64,000 nt of DNA from Clostridium manihotivorum (GCF_004015185.1 NZ_CP025746.1:310001-374000); one strand, 5' to 3'; shown: positions 54,873 to 64,000, numbered from the stretch's first letter. A program made the numbers and translations. The notes: a model not told the origin generated them from the sequence alone.

Positions 54873-55531
54873 TGAAGAAAATTGTCGCGATAGTTGGGAG
54901 TCCTAAGCCTTCAGAGAGCTCGGTTACAGCAAGCATTGTTAATAGTTTTCTTGATTTATTGGTTAACAAAGGGAAGGAGATTCAATCAGAGGTGATAGTT
55001 TTGTCAGAAAAAGACGTACTACCATGTAAAGGGTGCATGCTGTGTAGTAAAAATGGCAGCTGTCCAATAGATGATGATTTTATAGCTATAAAGAAGTCAA
55101 TGAGAGAGGCGGACTTATTGATTTTTGCTTCGCCAGTTCATTTTAATCATGTAAGTTCCATATTTCAGAACTTTATAGAAAGATCACTTATTGGACTACA
55201 TACCTTTGACCATATTGGAAAACCATTTATCAATTTTATTACTACCAATGGAAGTGGAGAAAAAGAAGCTGATAAATATCTTACAAAAATAGGTCTGTTA
55301 TTTGGTGCGATAAAGCTTGGGTCGGTGATTAAGATAGATAATGACAAGTTTAATGAAGAGGATTTTAACAAGCTGGCTACAAAGGTAAATATGATATTGG
55401 CTGGACAAAAGAAATTGAAACCAACATTAATGAACAAGCTTTACTTTTATTCAATGAAAAGTATCATAAAGAACAATAAGAAGTACTTCCAATATGAAAC
55501 AAAGGTGTGGAAGGAAAGAAGTTGGATATAG
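54872..55531 (+). CDS. Flavodoxin-family NAD(P)H-dependent oxidoreductase
   Basis: A 219-residue FMN reductase-family protein: IVGSPKPSESSVTASIVNSF (FMN phosphate loop), CKGCMLCSKNGSCPIDDDF (Cys set, possible iron-sulfur ligand) and FASPVHFNHVSSIFQNFIERSL. Such enzymes reduce quinones, azo dyes or electrophiles. It is second in the operon behind the TetR regulator. Its stop is immediately followed by a REP-like hairpin. Confidence 0.9.
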   Translation: MKKIVAIVGSPKPSESSVTASIVNSFLDLLVNKGKEIQSEVIVLSEKDVLPCKGCMLCSKNGSCPIDDDFIAIKKSMREADLLIFASPVHFNHVSSIFQNFIERSLIGLHTFDHIGKPFINFITTNGSGEKEADKYLTKIGLLFGAIKLGSVIKIDNDKFNEEDFNKLATKVNMILAGQKKLKPTLMNKLYFYSMKSIIKNNKKYFQYETKVWKERSWI

Positions 55532-55533
55532 TT

Positions 55534-55559
55534 GGGACGAAAGCTCCGTCCCCCTGTCC
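55534..55559 (-). repeat. REP-like hairpin, inverted copy
   Basis: GGGACGAAAGCTCCGTCCCC matches the reverse complement of the hairpin at 51283-51309. Confidence 0.7.
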
Positions 55560-55623
55560 ATTGAATAAAGCTCTATCCCTTTGAATATATTTATCAGGTA
55601 AGAAATTATTGGGATGGGAGCTT

Positions 55624-56715
55624 ATGAATAGCAGTATAGATGTATGTATCAGTTTCGATACTACAGGTTCGATGTATCCATGTTTAACACAGGTTAGGAG
55701 AAGCATAAAGCAGATAGTTAGTAAGTTATTTTCAGATATTCCTAGTTTAAGAATATCTATAATAGCTCATGGAGACTACTGTGATGCAGAAAAGCCTTAC
55801 GTAATAAAGATTAAGGACTTTTCAAGTGACGAAAAGGAAATAATTGATTTTATTACAACAGTGGAACCGACATATGGGGGAGATGCGCCTGAATGCTATG
55901 AACTAGTATTAAATAAAGCGAGGACTAGCCTCTCTTGGAAGTCAGGAACATCTAAGGTTTTAGTTATAATAGGTGATGACGTACCTCACGGTCCTAATTA
56001 TCCTGCAAACGTAAATAATATTGATTGGAGAAATGAATTAGGACTTCTTCTAGAGAGTGGGATAAACGTTTATGGAATCCATGCTATGCCTGGAGTAAGA
56101 AAGCACTCTAAACCATTTTATGAGGAGATAGCAAATAAAACTGGTGGTTTTTACTTAACCTTAGATCAGTTTGCAAATATACCAGATTTGATAATGGCTA
56201 TATGCTATAAACAAGATGGAGAAGACAGCCTTATGAGCTTTGCTGAAGAGCTTAGATCAAAGGGCAGAATGAACTATAACATTAGGAGTTCTATTCAAAA
56301 GTTAAGCTATAGGGAGATAGAAGAGTATGTAAGTGAAGATGGACTGAACCCAGTGCCAGATGGTCGTTTCCAAGTACTAACCGTAGATAAAGAGCAGAGC
56401 ATAAAAGAATTTATATTGGAGCAAGGAATATCTTTTAAGGTAGGTAGAGGATTTTATGAGCTAACAAAGACTGAAAAGGTTGGGGTTAATAAAGAGGTAC
56501 TACTATACGAAAAGGAAACAGGGAAAATATTTAATGGTGAGCAGGTTAGAGATATGCTAAAGCTCAGTCCACAGCAAAATATAAGAGGTGTACTTGAAAC
56601 CTTGAAGCCAGTATTAATGGATAAGTATAAAGTATTTATTCAATCCACCTCCTATAATAGAAAGCTTATGGCTAATACTAGTTTGCTTTATGAGGTAGAG
56701 GATTGGGATAGATAA
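55624..56715 (+). CDS. VWA-domain protein
   Basis: A 363-residue cytosolic protein with an N-terminal von Willebrand factor A domain. The MIDAS motif is intact: DTTGSM near residue 10, a Thr/Gly region PTYGGDAPE and ISIIAHGDYCD, LVIIGDDVPHG. The C-terminal 150 residues hold no recognised domain but include TVDKEQSIKEFILEQGISFKVGRGFYELT. VWA proteins act as metal-dependent protein-binding modules; no partner ATPase (MoxR) is adjacent. I choose ATG 55624 after GGGAG; ATG 55609 is in frame upstream. Confidence 0.85.
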   Translation: MNSSIDVCISFDTTGSMYPCLTQVRRSIKQIVSKLFSDIPSLRISIIAHGDYCDAEKPYVIKIKDFSSDEKEIIDFITTVEPTYGGDAPECYELVLNKARTSLSWKSGTSKVLVIIGDDVPHGPNYPANVNNIDWRNELGLLLESGINVYGIHAMPGVRKHSKPFYEEIANKTGGFYLTLDQFANIPDLIMAICYKQDGEDSLMSFAEELRSKGRMNYNIRSSIQKLSYREIEEYVSEDGLNPVPDGRFQVLTVDKEQSIKEFILEQGISFKVGRGFYELTKTEKVGVNKEVLLYEKETGKIFNGEQVRDMLKLSPQQNIRGVLETLKPVLMDKYKVFIQSTSYNRKLMANTSLLYEVEDWDR

Positions 56716-56721
56716 ATATAG

Positions 56722-56756
56722 AAAAGAGGACATACATTTTTGTAGGTCCTCTTTTT
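56722..56756 (+). terminator. Terminator after VWA gene
   Basis: AAAAGAGGAC pairs with GTCCTCTTTT, loop of about 14 bases. Confidence 0.88.
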
Positions 56757-56764
56757 CATGTAAA

Positions 56765-57130
56765 CAATGTTTTTTTAAAGTAACGTGTAGAAATTAAGTG
56801 GTCAGTCGGAGGACGCTTATATGAGGTTACAGAGAGAATTGTTATGATTTTCTCATATTGTTAAACATAGATAAACAGTAGGGCTTAATTTTAAGTAAGT
56901 ATATATTAGAGCTTTTTAGGAAAAATATATGACTGATAAATACGCTGTAAAATATATTCTCAACAATATCTTGGTTCTAAGGGGAGAAATTAAGAGCTCT
57001 TTATAGGATTTAAAGGTTTAAAGAATAAGATGTACGTCCAGTAAAGGTCTTAAAGGATTTATTGAGAGCAGAACTGATGCTAAAGCTTGATACTTATATT
57101 GTTTGAAGAAAGTACATCTAATGAAAAATG
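56765..57130. other. Intergenic region with gene fragments
   Basis: AGAAATTAAGTGGTCAGTCGG near 56790 resembles repeat family C, broken here into GAAATTAAGTGGTC and GGACGC. Fragments such as MTDKYAVKYILNNILVL and VLKDLLRAELMLKLDTY look like decayed coding DNA without usable starts. Confidence 0.35.
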
Positions 57131-57141
57131 GAGTTGGGTAG

Positions 57142-57780
57142 ATGATAGAGGATTTAATAAGATTTATAGAAGATTTGGCAGCAACAGAGGTTACATCAAA
57201 TGTGTTTAATCAATACTCCTATGAATATGAAGAAAATGCTATAAGAAGAGACAATTTATTAATTTATTTAAAGGAAATGAGTATTTTAAAACCTAAATTT
57301 ATATTAGTAGGAGAAGCTCCTGGGTATAGAGGTTGTCGCCTTACTGGGGTGCCCTTTAGTAGTGAATATCTTTTAATTAACAATATGGAGGGAATGAATC
57401 TATTTGGAGAGGATAAAGGTTATAAACTGCCTATAGAGAGTGACAAACTTCTTAAGGAACCAACAGCAACAATAGTATGGCAGACTTTTATAAAGTATGA
57501 TGTGAAAGTTTTAGGATGGAATGCTTTTCCCTTTCATCCTCATAAAGAAGGCAATAGAGAGAGCAATAGAACACCATTAAAAAAAGAGCTTCTAATAGGA
57601 GAAAAGCCTCTTATAGAGATAATTAGATTATTTAATATTGAAAAGGTCATTGCTATGGGAAACAAGGCAGAGGAAAGTCTTAATAAGTTAGGCATCAGTT
57701 GTCATAAGGTAAGGCATCCTGCTCAAGGTGGGAAAAATGATTTTGTTCAGGGGATCAAATCAATAATAGACAGGACTTAA
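57142..57780 (+). CDS. Uracil-DNA glycosylase family protein
   Basis: A 212-residue protein of the uracil-DNA glycosylase superfamily. The active-site region reads FILVGEAPGYRGCRLTGVPFSS (GEAPG in place of the family-4/5 GEAPG/GQDPY) and the second motif region is KVRHPAQGG (HP(S/A) motif). A segment NAFPFHPHKEGNRESNRTP marks a clostridial/bacterial subfamily that lacks the Cys of family 4. It likely removes damaged bases from DNA, but activity is untested. GGAG lies about 9 bases before the ATG. Confidence 0.85.
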   Translation: MIEDLIRFIEDLAATEVTSNVFNQYSYEYEENAIRRDNLLIYLKEMSILKPKFILVGEAPGYRGCRLTGVPFSSEYLLINNMEGMNLFGEDKGYKLPIESDKLLKEPTATIVWQTFIKYDVKVLGWNAFPFHPHKEGNRESNRTPLKKELLIGEKPLIEIIRLFNIEKVIAMGNKAEESLNKLGISCHKVRHPAQGGKNDFVQGIKSIIDRT

Positions 57781-57789
57781 TTGTTAATT

Positions 57790-58100
57790 CGATTTGATGC
57801 TTATGCAAATGAGGGAAAAATGATAATCAGTGTTTTTTAAGGAAGATAGTTTGATTTCGGAGTGTTTTACACCAAGATAGATATCTCAACGTAAAAATCA
57901 ATTAATAGGTTTGGTGTTGGTAAAAAGCAACCTTAATATATTATTACATCAAAAAATACAAAAATACGCTTGATTTTGACAAAATTTGCTATTAGAATTG
58001 TAATATAACTGAATTATATAAAATTAAGTTAATAATATTATAATTTTAATTAAACTTAGTATTTGCTGAAATCTAGGTTACAATAGACTTCAGTTTTTTA
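57790..58100. other. Upstream region of the lipoprotein gene
   Basis: TTGACA at 57976-57981 with TGTAAT or TAATAT about 17-19 bases downstream is a probable promoter, about 110 bases before the start. No gene is seen. Confidence 0.45.
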
Positions 58101-58122
58101 GGGAGAGAGGGAGTAACAATTT

Positions 58123-58782
58123 ATGAAAAAACAATTTATATTAGTAACATTGTGTGTAGCTATGGTATTATCTTTATCAGGATGTAGCAAGAGTGTAAAA
58201 CATGAAGCTAAGAGTGAGGCTAAAACTACTGTTGAGACTAAGAAAGATGATTCAAACTCTAAAACTTCAACTAATAGCGCTAGCAGTGATAGTAGCACTA
58301 GTACTAGCAGTTCTTCAAGTTCTAGTACCGCTAGTAATGGAGGAATTACTGTAATAAATGAGGGTGAGGATGCTGAATTAAAATATGAAAAGGGAAAATA
58401 TAAAGAAATAGATGAAGCCTTTTCTATAGCTAAAGACTATTATTTAAACGGAATTAATGCTGTGAGTAGCAAAGTGGTATCAAATGAATATGATGACTCA
58501 AAAGATGATGCTGATAAGTGGTCAGCTGTTCCTTTAACGGATAAAGAAAAAAAGAATTTAGATTTGAACTATCAATCCTTTAAGAATCAAGTTCCAGATA
58601 AAGTGCAAGAGATTAGCCTTGATAGCTATAGCTGGGAAAAGGTTGCGGGAGGAAATCCAAAGTATATAGTAGATATTACTTTACGTTTAGTAATAAAAAC
58701 TGACAAGGGTGATTCGTATTCCACAAGCTGTTATGTTACTGCTATAAATAAGAATGGGGATATTAAAATAAATATAAAGTAA
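58123..58782 (+). CDS. Secreted lipoprotein of unknown function
   Basis: A 219-residue lipoprotein. The signal peptide ends in the lipobox LSGC (Cys21). A long linker follows with a Ser/Thr-rich run (about residues 45-72) and then a folded domain of about 145 residues (GKYKEIDEAFSIAKDYYLNG, YIVDITLRLVIKTDKGDSYS, TAINKNGDIKINIK). It is probably tethered to the outer face of the membrane. No family is recognised. GGGAGAGAGGGAG precedes the ATG. Confidence 0.85.
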   Translation: MKKQFILVTLCVAMVLSLSGCSKSVKHEAKSEAKTTVETKKDDSNSKTSTNSASSDSSTSTSSSSSSSTASNGGITVINEGEDAELKYEKGKYKEIDEAFSIAKDYYLNGINAVSSKVVSNEYDDSKDDADKWSAVPLTDKEKKNLDLNYQSFKNQVPDKVQEISLDSYSWEKVAGGNPKYIVDITLRLVIKTDKGDSYSTSCYVTAINKNGDIKINIK

Positions 58783-58889
58783 CTAAAAATGGACTATTTT
58801 AATCTGAAGGTATTATTTTTAGAATGAACTAATACTTTTAGATGGTACAATAAAACATAATGAAATAAGGCTCTTCTAAGATGCCGTGT

Positions 58890-58943
58890 TAAAAGGCCTA
58901 GACTATGCTTAAAGATATCTTTAAGTATAAGCTAGGCTTTTGT
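58890..58943 (+). terminator. Terminator after lipoprotein gene
   Basis: AAAAGGCCTAG..CTTAAAG pairs with CTTTAAG..GCTAGGCTTTT around ATAT. Confidence 0.9.
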
Positions 58944-59072
58944 TGTGAGCTAGAACAAAACTATATTATTACAAAATTCTTAAGAAATAAAAAAATTCCC
59001 CAAATCACTTGAATACTGCATATATAATGCTTAAAAGGTAAATTAAATTAAAAAAATTTTTGGAGGGGTATT

Positions 59073-60257
59073 ATGAAGTATTCAATCATGGGGTTTAATC
59101 AAGAGAAGCTTATGGAGTTTGGTTTAGACATCAAGGACGCGGCGATACTTAGATACTTTGTTGATTTTATGGAATCTTTTAAGATGAGAAATCAGGTTAT
59201 CGATAAAGAGATATATTATTGGGTTAAGTATGAAGGAATTATTAAACAATATCCTATTCTAAATCTTAGCAATGCAGATAGTGTATATAGAAGGTTTAAA
59301 AAACTGGTTAAGCTAAATATTTTGAAGCATAAGACTGTTGTAGCCAATGGGAAGTATTCATATTACACCTTAGGTGATAACTATATAGAATTAATATTTG
59401 AGTACAATATGCATAATTTTAGTAGAAAGAAGGACAAATTCAATGATGTATTCAGCCAGTGTGAGGAACAGGAACTTAATCCGTTAGATGAGGTTAATGA
59501 TTATGAAGAATTAATTCAGCAGGAAGATGATTACGGATATTATGATGAGTATGATGACCAAAGACTTAAAGAAAAGGCTGCATTTTATAACGCACATGTT
59601 GTAGAGGAAGATGAGATAGTAGATTATCCTGAAGGTTCATCCTTGAGTGATGAAGATTTAACAGAATATGAACAAGTGGTAGAAGATATTAATGAATTGC
59701 ATAAAGTAGAGGAGTTTGGAAAAGAAACTTGCTCCAGCTCAACAGAACATGGTAATAAAAAAGAATATCTCATGACACAGAATATAGAGCCCTTAGCTGA
59801 AACTGCAAAGAGATATAAAGAGTTATATGGCTTTGATTTTTTTAATGTAAAAGAAAATAAAAGAGTTTTAGATATGGAAATAGACGCTAAAAAGAATCAA
59901 GAGTCAGAGGACTGTGAAGACTGTTATGATGAACACCTATTAAGGCAGCAGGAGATATTGAATTATTTTAAACCCATAGGAGATTTAAAAGCTCTAGAAG
60001 AGCGTGATAAAGATTTTGATTTAAGCATATTTAAGAGAAATAATACAAAAAAGAAGCACAAGGATTTTGAAAGCATAGGCAGCATACTTGATAGATGTAT
60101 GGAGGACATCAACAGATTAAGGCATAATACGGATGAAACTCAGCTTGATGACGGACGAATATCCTTAAGGCATCAGGATGAATATCCCATTGATACCGGA
60201 TGGAGAGTAGGAACAAATAATTCTTCTATTAATAATTCTTTTATTAAAAATAATTAA
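59073..60257 (+). CDS. Phage-type replisome organiser N-terminal domain protein, orphan
   Basis: Residues 1-120 match the winged-helix N-terminal domain of phage replisome organisers (Phage_rep_org_N): SIMGFNQEKLMEFGLDIKDA, AAILRYFVDFMES, YYWVKYEGIIKQYPIL and YSYYTLGDNYIELIFEY. The remaining 270 residues are very acidic and low in complexity, unlike the DnaC/DnaD-like C-termini of phage proteins. No other phage gene is nearby. GGAGGGG precedes the ATG. It may be a domesticated phage gene acting on replication or transcription. Confidence 0.75.
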   Translation: MKYSIMGFNQEKLMEFGLDIKDAAILRYFVDFMESFKMRNQVIDKEIYYWVKYEGIIKQYPILNLSNADSVYRRFKKLVKLNILKHKTVVANGKYSYYTLGDNYIELIFEYNMHNFSRKKDKFNDVFSQCEEQELNPLDEVNDYEELIQQEDDYGYYDEYDDQRLKEKAAFYNAHVVEEDEIVDYPEGSSLSDEDLTEYEQVVEDINELHKVEEFGKETCSSSTEHGNKKEYLMTQNIEPLAETAKRYKELYGFDFFNVKENKRVLDMEIDAKKNQESEDCEDCYDEHLLRQQEILNYFKPIGDLKALEERDKDFDLSIFKRNNTKKKHKDFESIGSILDRCMEDINRLRHNTDETQLDDGRISLRHQDEYPIDTGWRVGTNNSSINNSFIKNN

Positions 60258-60259
60258 TA

Positions 60260-60735
60260 AAAAAATAATAATAAATATAGTGGTAATTATATATACAGTA
60301 ATAAGCATAAAAATATATTTAATGACGTATAAGATTTATTCATAGACGTATTAGAATAAAAACCCTATAGTAAGCTAAGTGAGTTAAATAAAAGTAATAT
60401 AATAAAAATAAATAACACAGAACTAAGTTTATGGATGAATTTACTTAAAATATGCTTAGATAGAGTATATTTTAGGTGTATAACCATTTAATACTTAGAT
60501 GAGAGTATTAAATAAAATGCTTTTTAAGAAGGCTATGTCAAAGTATTGTATTGAAATTAAGTATATGCTTAAAAAAATATAGTCTATGAATCTAGTTTAT
60601 GCAATGGTTAGTTTTAATGAGTGTTTTTTTTAAAATTCTTTTTAATAAAACTTTATAAAGTATTGATGTAAAGGTTGTAAAAGTATATATTTTTTATAGG
60701 GTAATATAATATTAAATTAATCTATTTAGAGGTGA
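60260..60735. other. Intergenic region, only a partial family C repeat
   Basis: GGCTATGTCAAAGTATTG and GAAATTAAGTATATGC near 60525-60570 resemble the left arm of repeat family C. No gene or terminator is recognised; the sequence is extremely A+T rich. Confidence 0.35.
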
Positions 60736-60742
60736 TGAGAAG

Positions 60743-61915
60743 ATGCTGGGAGAGGTTGAAATAAGCCAAATAAAAAAAGCACTAAGAGCAAGTATAAATA
60801 ACAATGAGTTAGCTGGAGCCAACTTGTTGGTTTTAAAGAATGGTAAAGAAGTTTTTTATCATGAAGATGGAATGGCTGATAAAGAGCAGGAGATAGCTAT
60901 AAGAAGAGATTCTATCTTTAGGTTATATTCCATGTCAAAGCCTGTGACAGCTGCTGCTGTAATGATACTTTTAGAACGTGGTGAAATCGATTTGTACGAG
61001 CCTGTAAGCAAGTATCTAAAAGGTTTCAAAAATCAAAGGGTAGAGATTGAAGGAAAACTAGTTCCAGTGGAAAGAGAAGTTATGATAAAAGATCTACTTT
61101 CTATGACCTCAGGGTTAGTATATGGGGGAGAACATAGAGCTGGAAGGAACACAGAGGCTCTGCTTGAAGAGATAGGAAAAAGACTGTTAGGTGAAGAACC
61201 AATGGGAACTGTAGAAGCTATGAATAAGCTTGGAGAGTGTACTCTTGCTTATCAACCTGGGACAAGCTGGGATTATGGAACTTCTGCGGATGTACTTGGT
61301 GCAATAGTTGAAGTTGTTAGTGGAAAAAGCTTTGGAGGGTTCTTGAGTGAAGAAATATTTCAACCACTAGGTATGAAAGACACTGGATTCTGGGTGCCAG
61401 AAGAAAAAAGAGCTAGACTTGTAAAAACATATGCAGATAATAATGGTGAATTAGTATTATATACAGAAAATCACTTAGGTATAATTAATAGCATGGATAG
61501 AGAACCGGCCTTCGAATCCGGTGGAGCAGGGTTAGTTTCAACCATAGATGACTATGCAAGGTTTGCTACAATGCTTATAAATAAGGGAAGCTTAGATGGT
61601 GTTCAAATCTTAAGACCAAGAACAGTTGAATATCTAACTTCGGCCAATCTAAACACCTGGCAGCAAAATAATTTCAATAATTGGATAACCCTTTCAGGCC
61701 ATAGCTATGGCAATCTGATGCGTGTGATGATTGACTGCAGCAAAGCTGGAGATCTAGGCTTTCTTGGGGAATACGGCTGGGACGGATGGCTTGGAGCATA
61801 TTTTAATAACTGTCCTAATGAAAAGTTAACCTTTTTATTCATGATGCAAAAAACTGATTCGGGAACCACTAGCATTACCAGAAAATTACGCAATATTGTT
61901 TTTAGTGCCATATAA
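60743..61915 (+). CDS. Serine hydrolase, beta-lactamase class C / esterase family
   Basis: A 390-residue serine hydrolase of the AmpC/penicillin-binding fold. The nucleophile is Ser63 in LYSMSKPVTAAAV (SxxK), the second motif Tyr178 in WDYGTSADVLG, and the third region near GHSYGNLMRV. There is no signal peptide, which favours a cytosolic family VIII esterase-like role over beta-lactam resistance. GAGGTGATGAG precedes the ATG. Confidence 0.9.
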   Translation: MLGEVEISQIKKALRASINNNELAGANLLVLKNGKEVFYHEDGMADKEQEIAIRRDSIFRLYSMSKPVTAAAVMILLERGEIDLYEPVSKYLKGFKNQRVEIEGKLVPVEREVMIKDLLSMTSGLVYGGEHRAGRNTEALLEEIGKRLLGEEPMGTVEAMNKLGECTLAYQPGTSWDYGTSADVLGAIVEVVSGKSFGGFLSEEIFQPLGMKDTGFWVPEEKRARLVKTYADNNGELVLYTENHLGIINSMDREPAFESGGAGLVSTIDDYARFATMLINKGSLDGVQILRPRTVEYLTSANLNTWQQNNFNNWITLSGHSYGNLMRVMIDCSKAGDLGFLGEYGWDGWLGAYFNNCPNEKLTFLFMMQKTDSGTTSITRKLRNIVFSAI

Positions 61916-62009
61916 AGAGTTCCTATAAATGCGCCACTTTATAATAAGATTTAGATTCTCAAGTTTTTCTATCAGAAAATAGAGGAGTGTTGAAAATACA
62001 TTGTGGATC

Positions 62010-62160
62010 GAGGTGGTACATCTTTATATCGAAACTTAATTTATACTTATTGGAAAATCGCAGATTATTGGAATTAGATGATCCTGGCTTATGGGGGGGC
62101 ATATATAAGCTAATAGTTAGGTTAGGCGTTCTATAGGCAAAATTAAAGATGCACCACCAC
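62010..62160 (-). repeat. Repeat family A composite element, minus orientation
   Basis: Flanked by GAGGTGGTACATC and GATGCACCACCAC; between them lies one reversed unit (CGAAACTTAATTTATAC, GGAAAATCGCAG, TTAGGCGTTCTATAGG). Same architecture as the element at 9970-10212. Confidence 0.75.
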
Positions 62161-62306
62161 GGTTTTCAAACCATCTTCTTAGAGTCAAAGGGGGAGGTTG
62201 ATTCTATGAAGCTTGAGGTGATACATCCTTAAACAAATGTAGATTTGCATTTACTCGTTAAGCTAACATAATTTTAAGAGTAAAGCACAGTATATATAAT
62301 CAAATT

Positions 62307-62355
62307 AGGATATAGTGCTGAAGGCTTAGACTGTAGCTTTCAGCATTAATATCCT
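62307..62355. terminator. Long hairpin between convergent genes
   Basis: AGGATATAGTGCTGAAGGCT pairs with AGCTTTCAGCATTAATATCCT-type sequence (20 of 21 positions shown). It lies 30 bases after the DUF975 gene on the minus strand; T runs are weak, so it may be a barrier rather than a strong terminator. Confidence 0.55.
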
Positions 62356-62384
62356 TTGGATATTTCTGTAACTTAGTATATTGT

Positions 62385-63143
62385 TTAACTTAATAACAAT
62401 TCGTCATAGCTGCACATATTTTGATATAAAGCTTCTCTTCTTAATACTAGATATAATTCAGCATCTGTAGCATTTTCATAAGGCATTACAAAGAATGTAC
62501 CAATACCGAAAGCTAATGCACCTAATATATACCATCCAATGAAGGATAAATCTAATATAAACATATCAAACTTATGGCCTCTAGTCATTTCATTACTTAA
62601 CTCAATAGCTCTTCTAACACCGATATTCGGGTTATCTGCTAGAATATATGGGACCATGCTGTAAGCGTAGCTTTTGATGATACCAGGTATTATCAATAAA
62701 AGGGTCCATAGGAATATAAGAATGTTTTTAAATAACATAGTGGTTACTATTGACATATGATTTTGTTGATCAAAACCAAAGCTAAAGCAATTACGTCTAT
62801 CTTTATATTGAGCTGCTTGAACAAAGTATCTTCGTCCGCCAACTTCTAGTGCATATCCTACAAAAATACGTAATGCAAGTACTACAACAAAGGCTATAAA
62901 AAAGAATGATATATGTCTCCATTGTATAAAAGGCCAGTTGGTAAAAGGAAAGTTTATAAAGCCATGACTATTGTAATGATTGTAATAAAAATTATGGCTA
63001 TAACTATTGTTATGAGAACCGTTGCTGCTCCAGCGGTGTGTACCTCCTACAAGTGCTAATACTAAGCTGACACCAAAGGCACCTAAATATATCTTACTTA
63101 AAACCTCTTTAGCTCTGTCTTTTAATTCTTTTCTAGACCACAT
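62385..63143 (-). CDS. DUF975 integral membrane protein
   Basis: A 252-residue membrane protein with the DUF975 start WSRKELKDRAKEVLSKIYLGAFGVSLVLALVGG, about five helices and the family pattern ILIFLWTLLLIIPGIIKSYAYSMVPYILADNPN. A His/Asn/Ser-rich loop (SNGSHNNSYSHNFYYNHYNSH) lies between helices 1 and 2. Function is unknown. CGGAGGAT precedes the ATG. Confidence 0.88.
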   Translation of the reverse strand: MWSRKELKDRAKEVLSKIYLGAFGVSLVLALVGGTHRWSSNGSHNNSYSHNFYYNHYNSHGFINFPFTNWPFIQWRHISFFFIAFVVVLALRIFVGYALEVGGRRYFVQAAQYKDRRNCFSFGFDQQNHMSIVTTMLFKNILIFLWTLLLIIPGIIKSYAYSMVPYILADNPNIGVRRAIELSNEMTRGHKFDMFILDLSFIGWYILGALAFGIGTFFVMPYENATDAELYLVLRREALYQNMCSYDELLLS

Positions 63144-63149
63144 GATATC

Positions 63150-63510
63150 CTCCGATAAATTTATTAATTATATTTTAATTATGGGGTAAATTATATTTAT
63201 TTAAGTAATAACTATAAATATATTATAGGTTATATAATAACTTATAGCAAAGCCGATAAATGCAAAGATACTCATACTTATTGGTTAAGTTTATGTATGA
63301 ATAGGATAACATTTGATGTTTACTCGAATTTTCTTTGTTTTTCTCACGATTACTCAAGAAGAATAACTTGTTAATGAATATCTTTATAAATATTTATATC
63401 CTATGAGTAGAGTGAGTTTTTGCTGATTAAAAATACACATATTGTAAAAAAATACAACATAGGGTAAAATTATGTTTTAAGTATATATGTTTTTAGTATT
63501 TAAAGGGGGA
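63150..63510. other. Divergent intergenic region, nothing recognised
   Basis: Should contain promoters for the DUF975 gene (minus) and the last gene (plus). No repeat or frame is seen. Confidence 0.35.
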
Positions 63511-63516
63511 AGTAAT

Positions 63517-63993
63517 ATGAAAGATTCAAAATTAAAGCAAATACTTAATATAGTATTTAGATATCCCATAACACTTATACTTACAATAGTTGCATATGTA
63601 TTTATCTTTATTTTAAGTCTAGATAGTATCGTTTTATGCTACAATGCAAAACTTACAGATCATAGTATGAGAGATGCTGTTGTATACTATGTTACAAGGG
63701 AATTGAGTATAACAATGACTATTAGTGTAATTGTTAGTTTGTACATTTTTATACGATTTTTTAAGAAAAGTCTTCAACATCATGTTAAGGTTATACTTGC
63801 AATAGGTTGTTTTATGGATATCGTTGGAGTATTAACATCAATGAGAGTTACAACTTTAATAGAAAATCAATTATTGTTTCTTTTGACGACTAGTATGATT
63901 GCATATGTTGGTATAGCTAGTGGGTTGTATTCAAATATAAAGATTTTTCAAAAAGCATTAATAGAGAAGAGTAGTGGAAGTGACCTAGGTTAA
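63517..63993 (+). CDS. Four-helix membrane protein of unknown function
   Basis: A 158-residue protein with four hydrophobic segments (about 16-38, 64-86, 96-115 and 120-140) and short basic loops. No family motif is seen. I choose ATG 63517, 7 bases after AAGGGGGAA; the in-frame ATG at 63487 lies upstream of that site. The stop is 7 bases from the window end. Confidence 0.75.
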   Translation: MKDSKLKQILNIVFRYPITLILTIVAYVFIFILSLDSIVLCYNAKLTDHSMRDAVVYYVTRELSITMTISVIVSLYIFIRFFKKSLQHHVKVILAIGCFMDIVGVLTSMRVTTLIENQLLFLLTTSMIAYVGIASGLYSNIKIFQKALIEKSSGSDLG

Positions 63994-64000
63994 AGTTTTA

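Noticed and set aside
55464..55706. Minus-strand frame of 80 codons across the REP-like hairpin
   Set aside because: It overlaps the ends of two real genes on the plus strand; its GDGAFVP stretch only reflects the REP-like sequence.

Overview
The window looks like chromosomal DNA of a Clostridium-type Firmicute. It is very A+T rich, uses strong GGAGG-type ribosome binding sites and dense intrinsic terminators, and encodes DnaI/DnaD primosome proteins, MurA, RlmH, a methyl-accepting chemotaxis protein and many families typical of anaerobic spore-formers (DUF1540, DUF1858, DUF975, LUD, 2H phosphoesterase). The mix of purA, a WalJ-type hydrolase with its CxxH/CxxC partner, and rlmH resembles the oriC-proximal neighbourhood of Bacillus and Clostridium chromosomes; no origin was seen.

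Layout. 1-9.6 kb: the end of proC, trhO, purA, a DUF1858 protein, an acyl-ACP thioesterase, a BaiN-type flavoprotein and a CoA-binding protein, separated by long intergenic regions holding repeats and a candidate Fur-controlled small RNA. 10.5-11.6 kb: twelve tRNA genes, a Glu-Val-Asp-Thr block repeated three times behind one strong promoter. 11.7-13.9 kb: a 38-residue membrane peptide and the dnaI-dnaD pair. 14.3-16.1 kb: an IS607-type element with a broken transposase and an intact TnpB. 16.2-35.3 kb: housekeeping and envelope genes (M23 and S8 peptidases, MBL hydrolases, murA, walJ, chemoreceptor, Lrp regulator, LUD protein, LPXTG surface protein, rlmH). 35.9-57.8 kb: an accessory region with an MFS exporter, a two-component system, an alpha/beta hydrolase, decayed genes, a candidate type I toxin-antitoxin locus with a decayed second copy, an AraC-methyltransferase fusion, a glycosyltransferase, several regulator/flavodoxin-oxidoreductase pairs, a RAYT transposase fragment and REP-like hairpins. 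58-64 kb: a lipoprotein, an orphan phage-type replisome-organiser protein, a serine hydrolase and two membrane proteins.

Three families of intergenic repeats recur through the window. Family A has units of about 85-100 bp with inverted ends and is often in tandem. Family B is about 130-150 bp and always lies just downstream of a plus-strand gene. Family C is a palindromic element near 23.0 kb with partial copies elsewhere. The signals most worth testing are the Fur-box small RNA at 2.4-2.6 kb, the convergent toxin/antisense-RNA locus at 42.6-43.0 kb, the AraC-methyltransferase fusion with an internal ribosome binding site, and the RAYT fragment flanked by REP-like hairpins. All calls come from reading the sequence; no database search or folding calculation was run.
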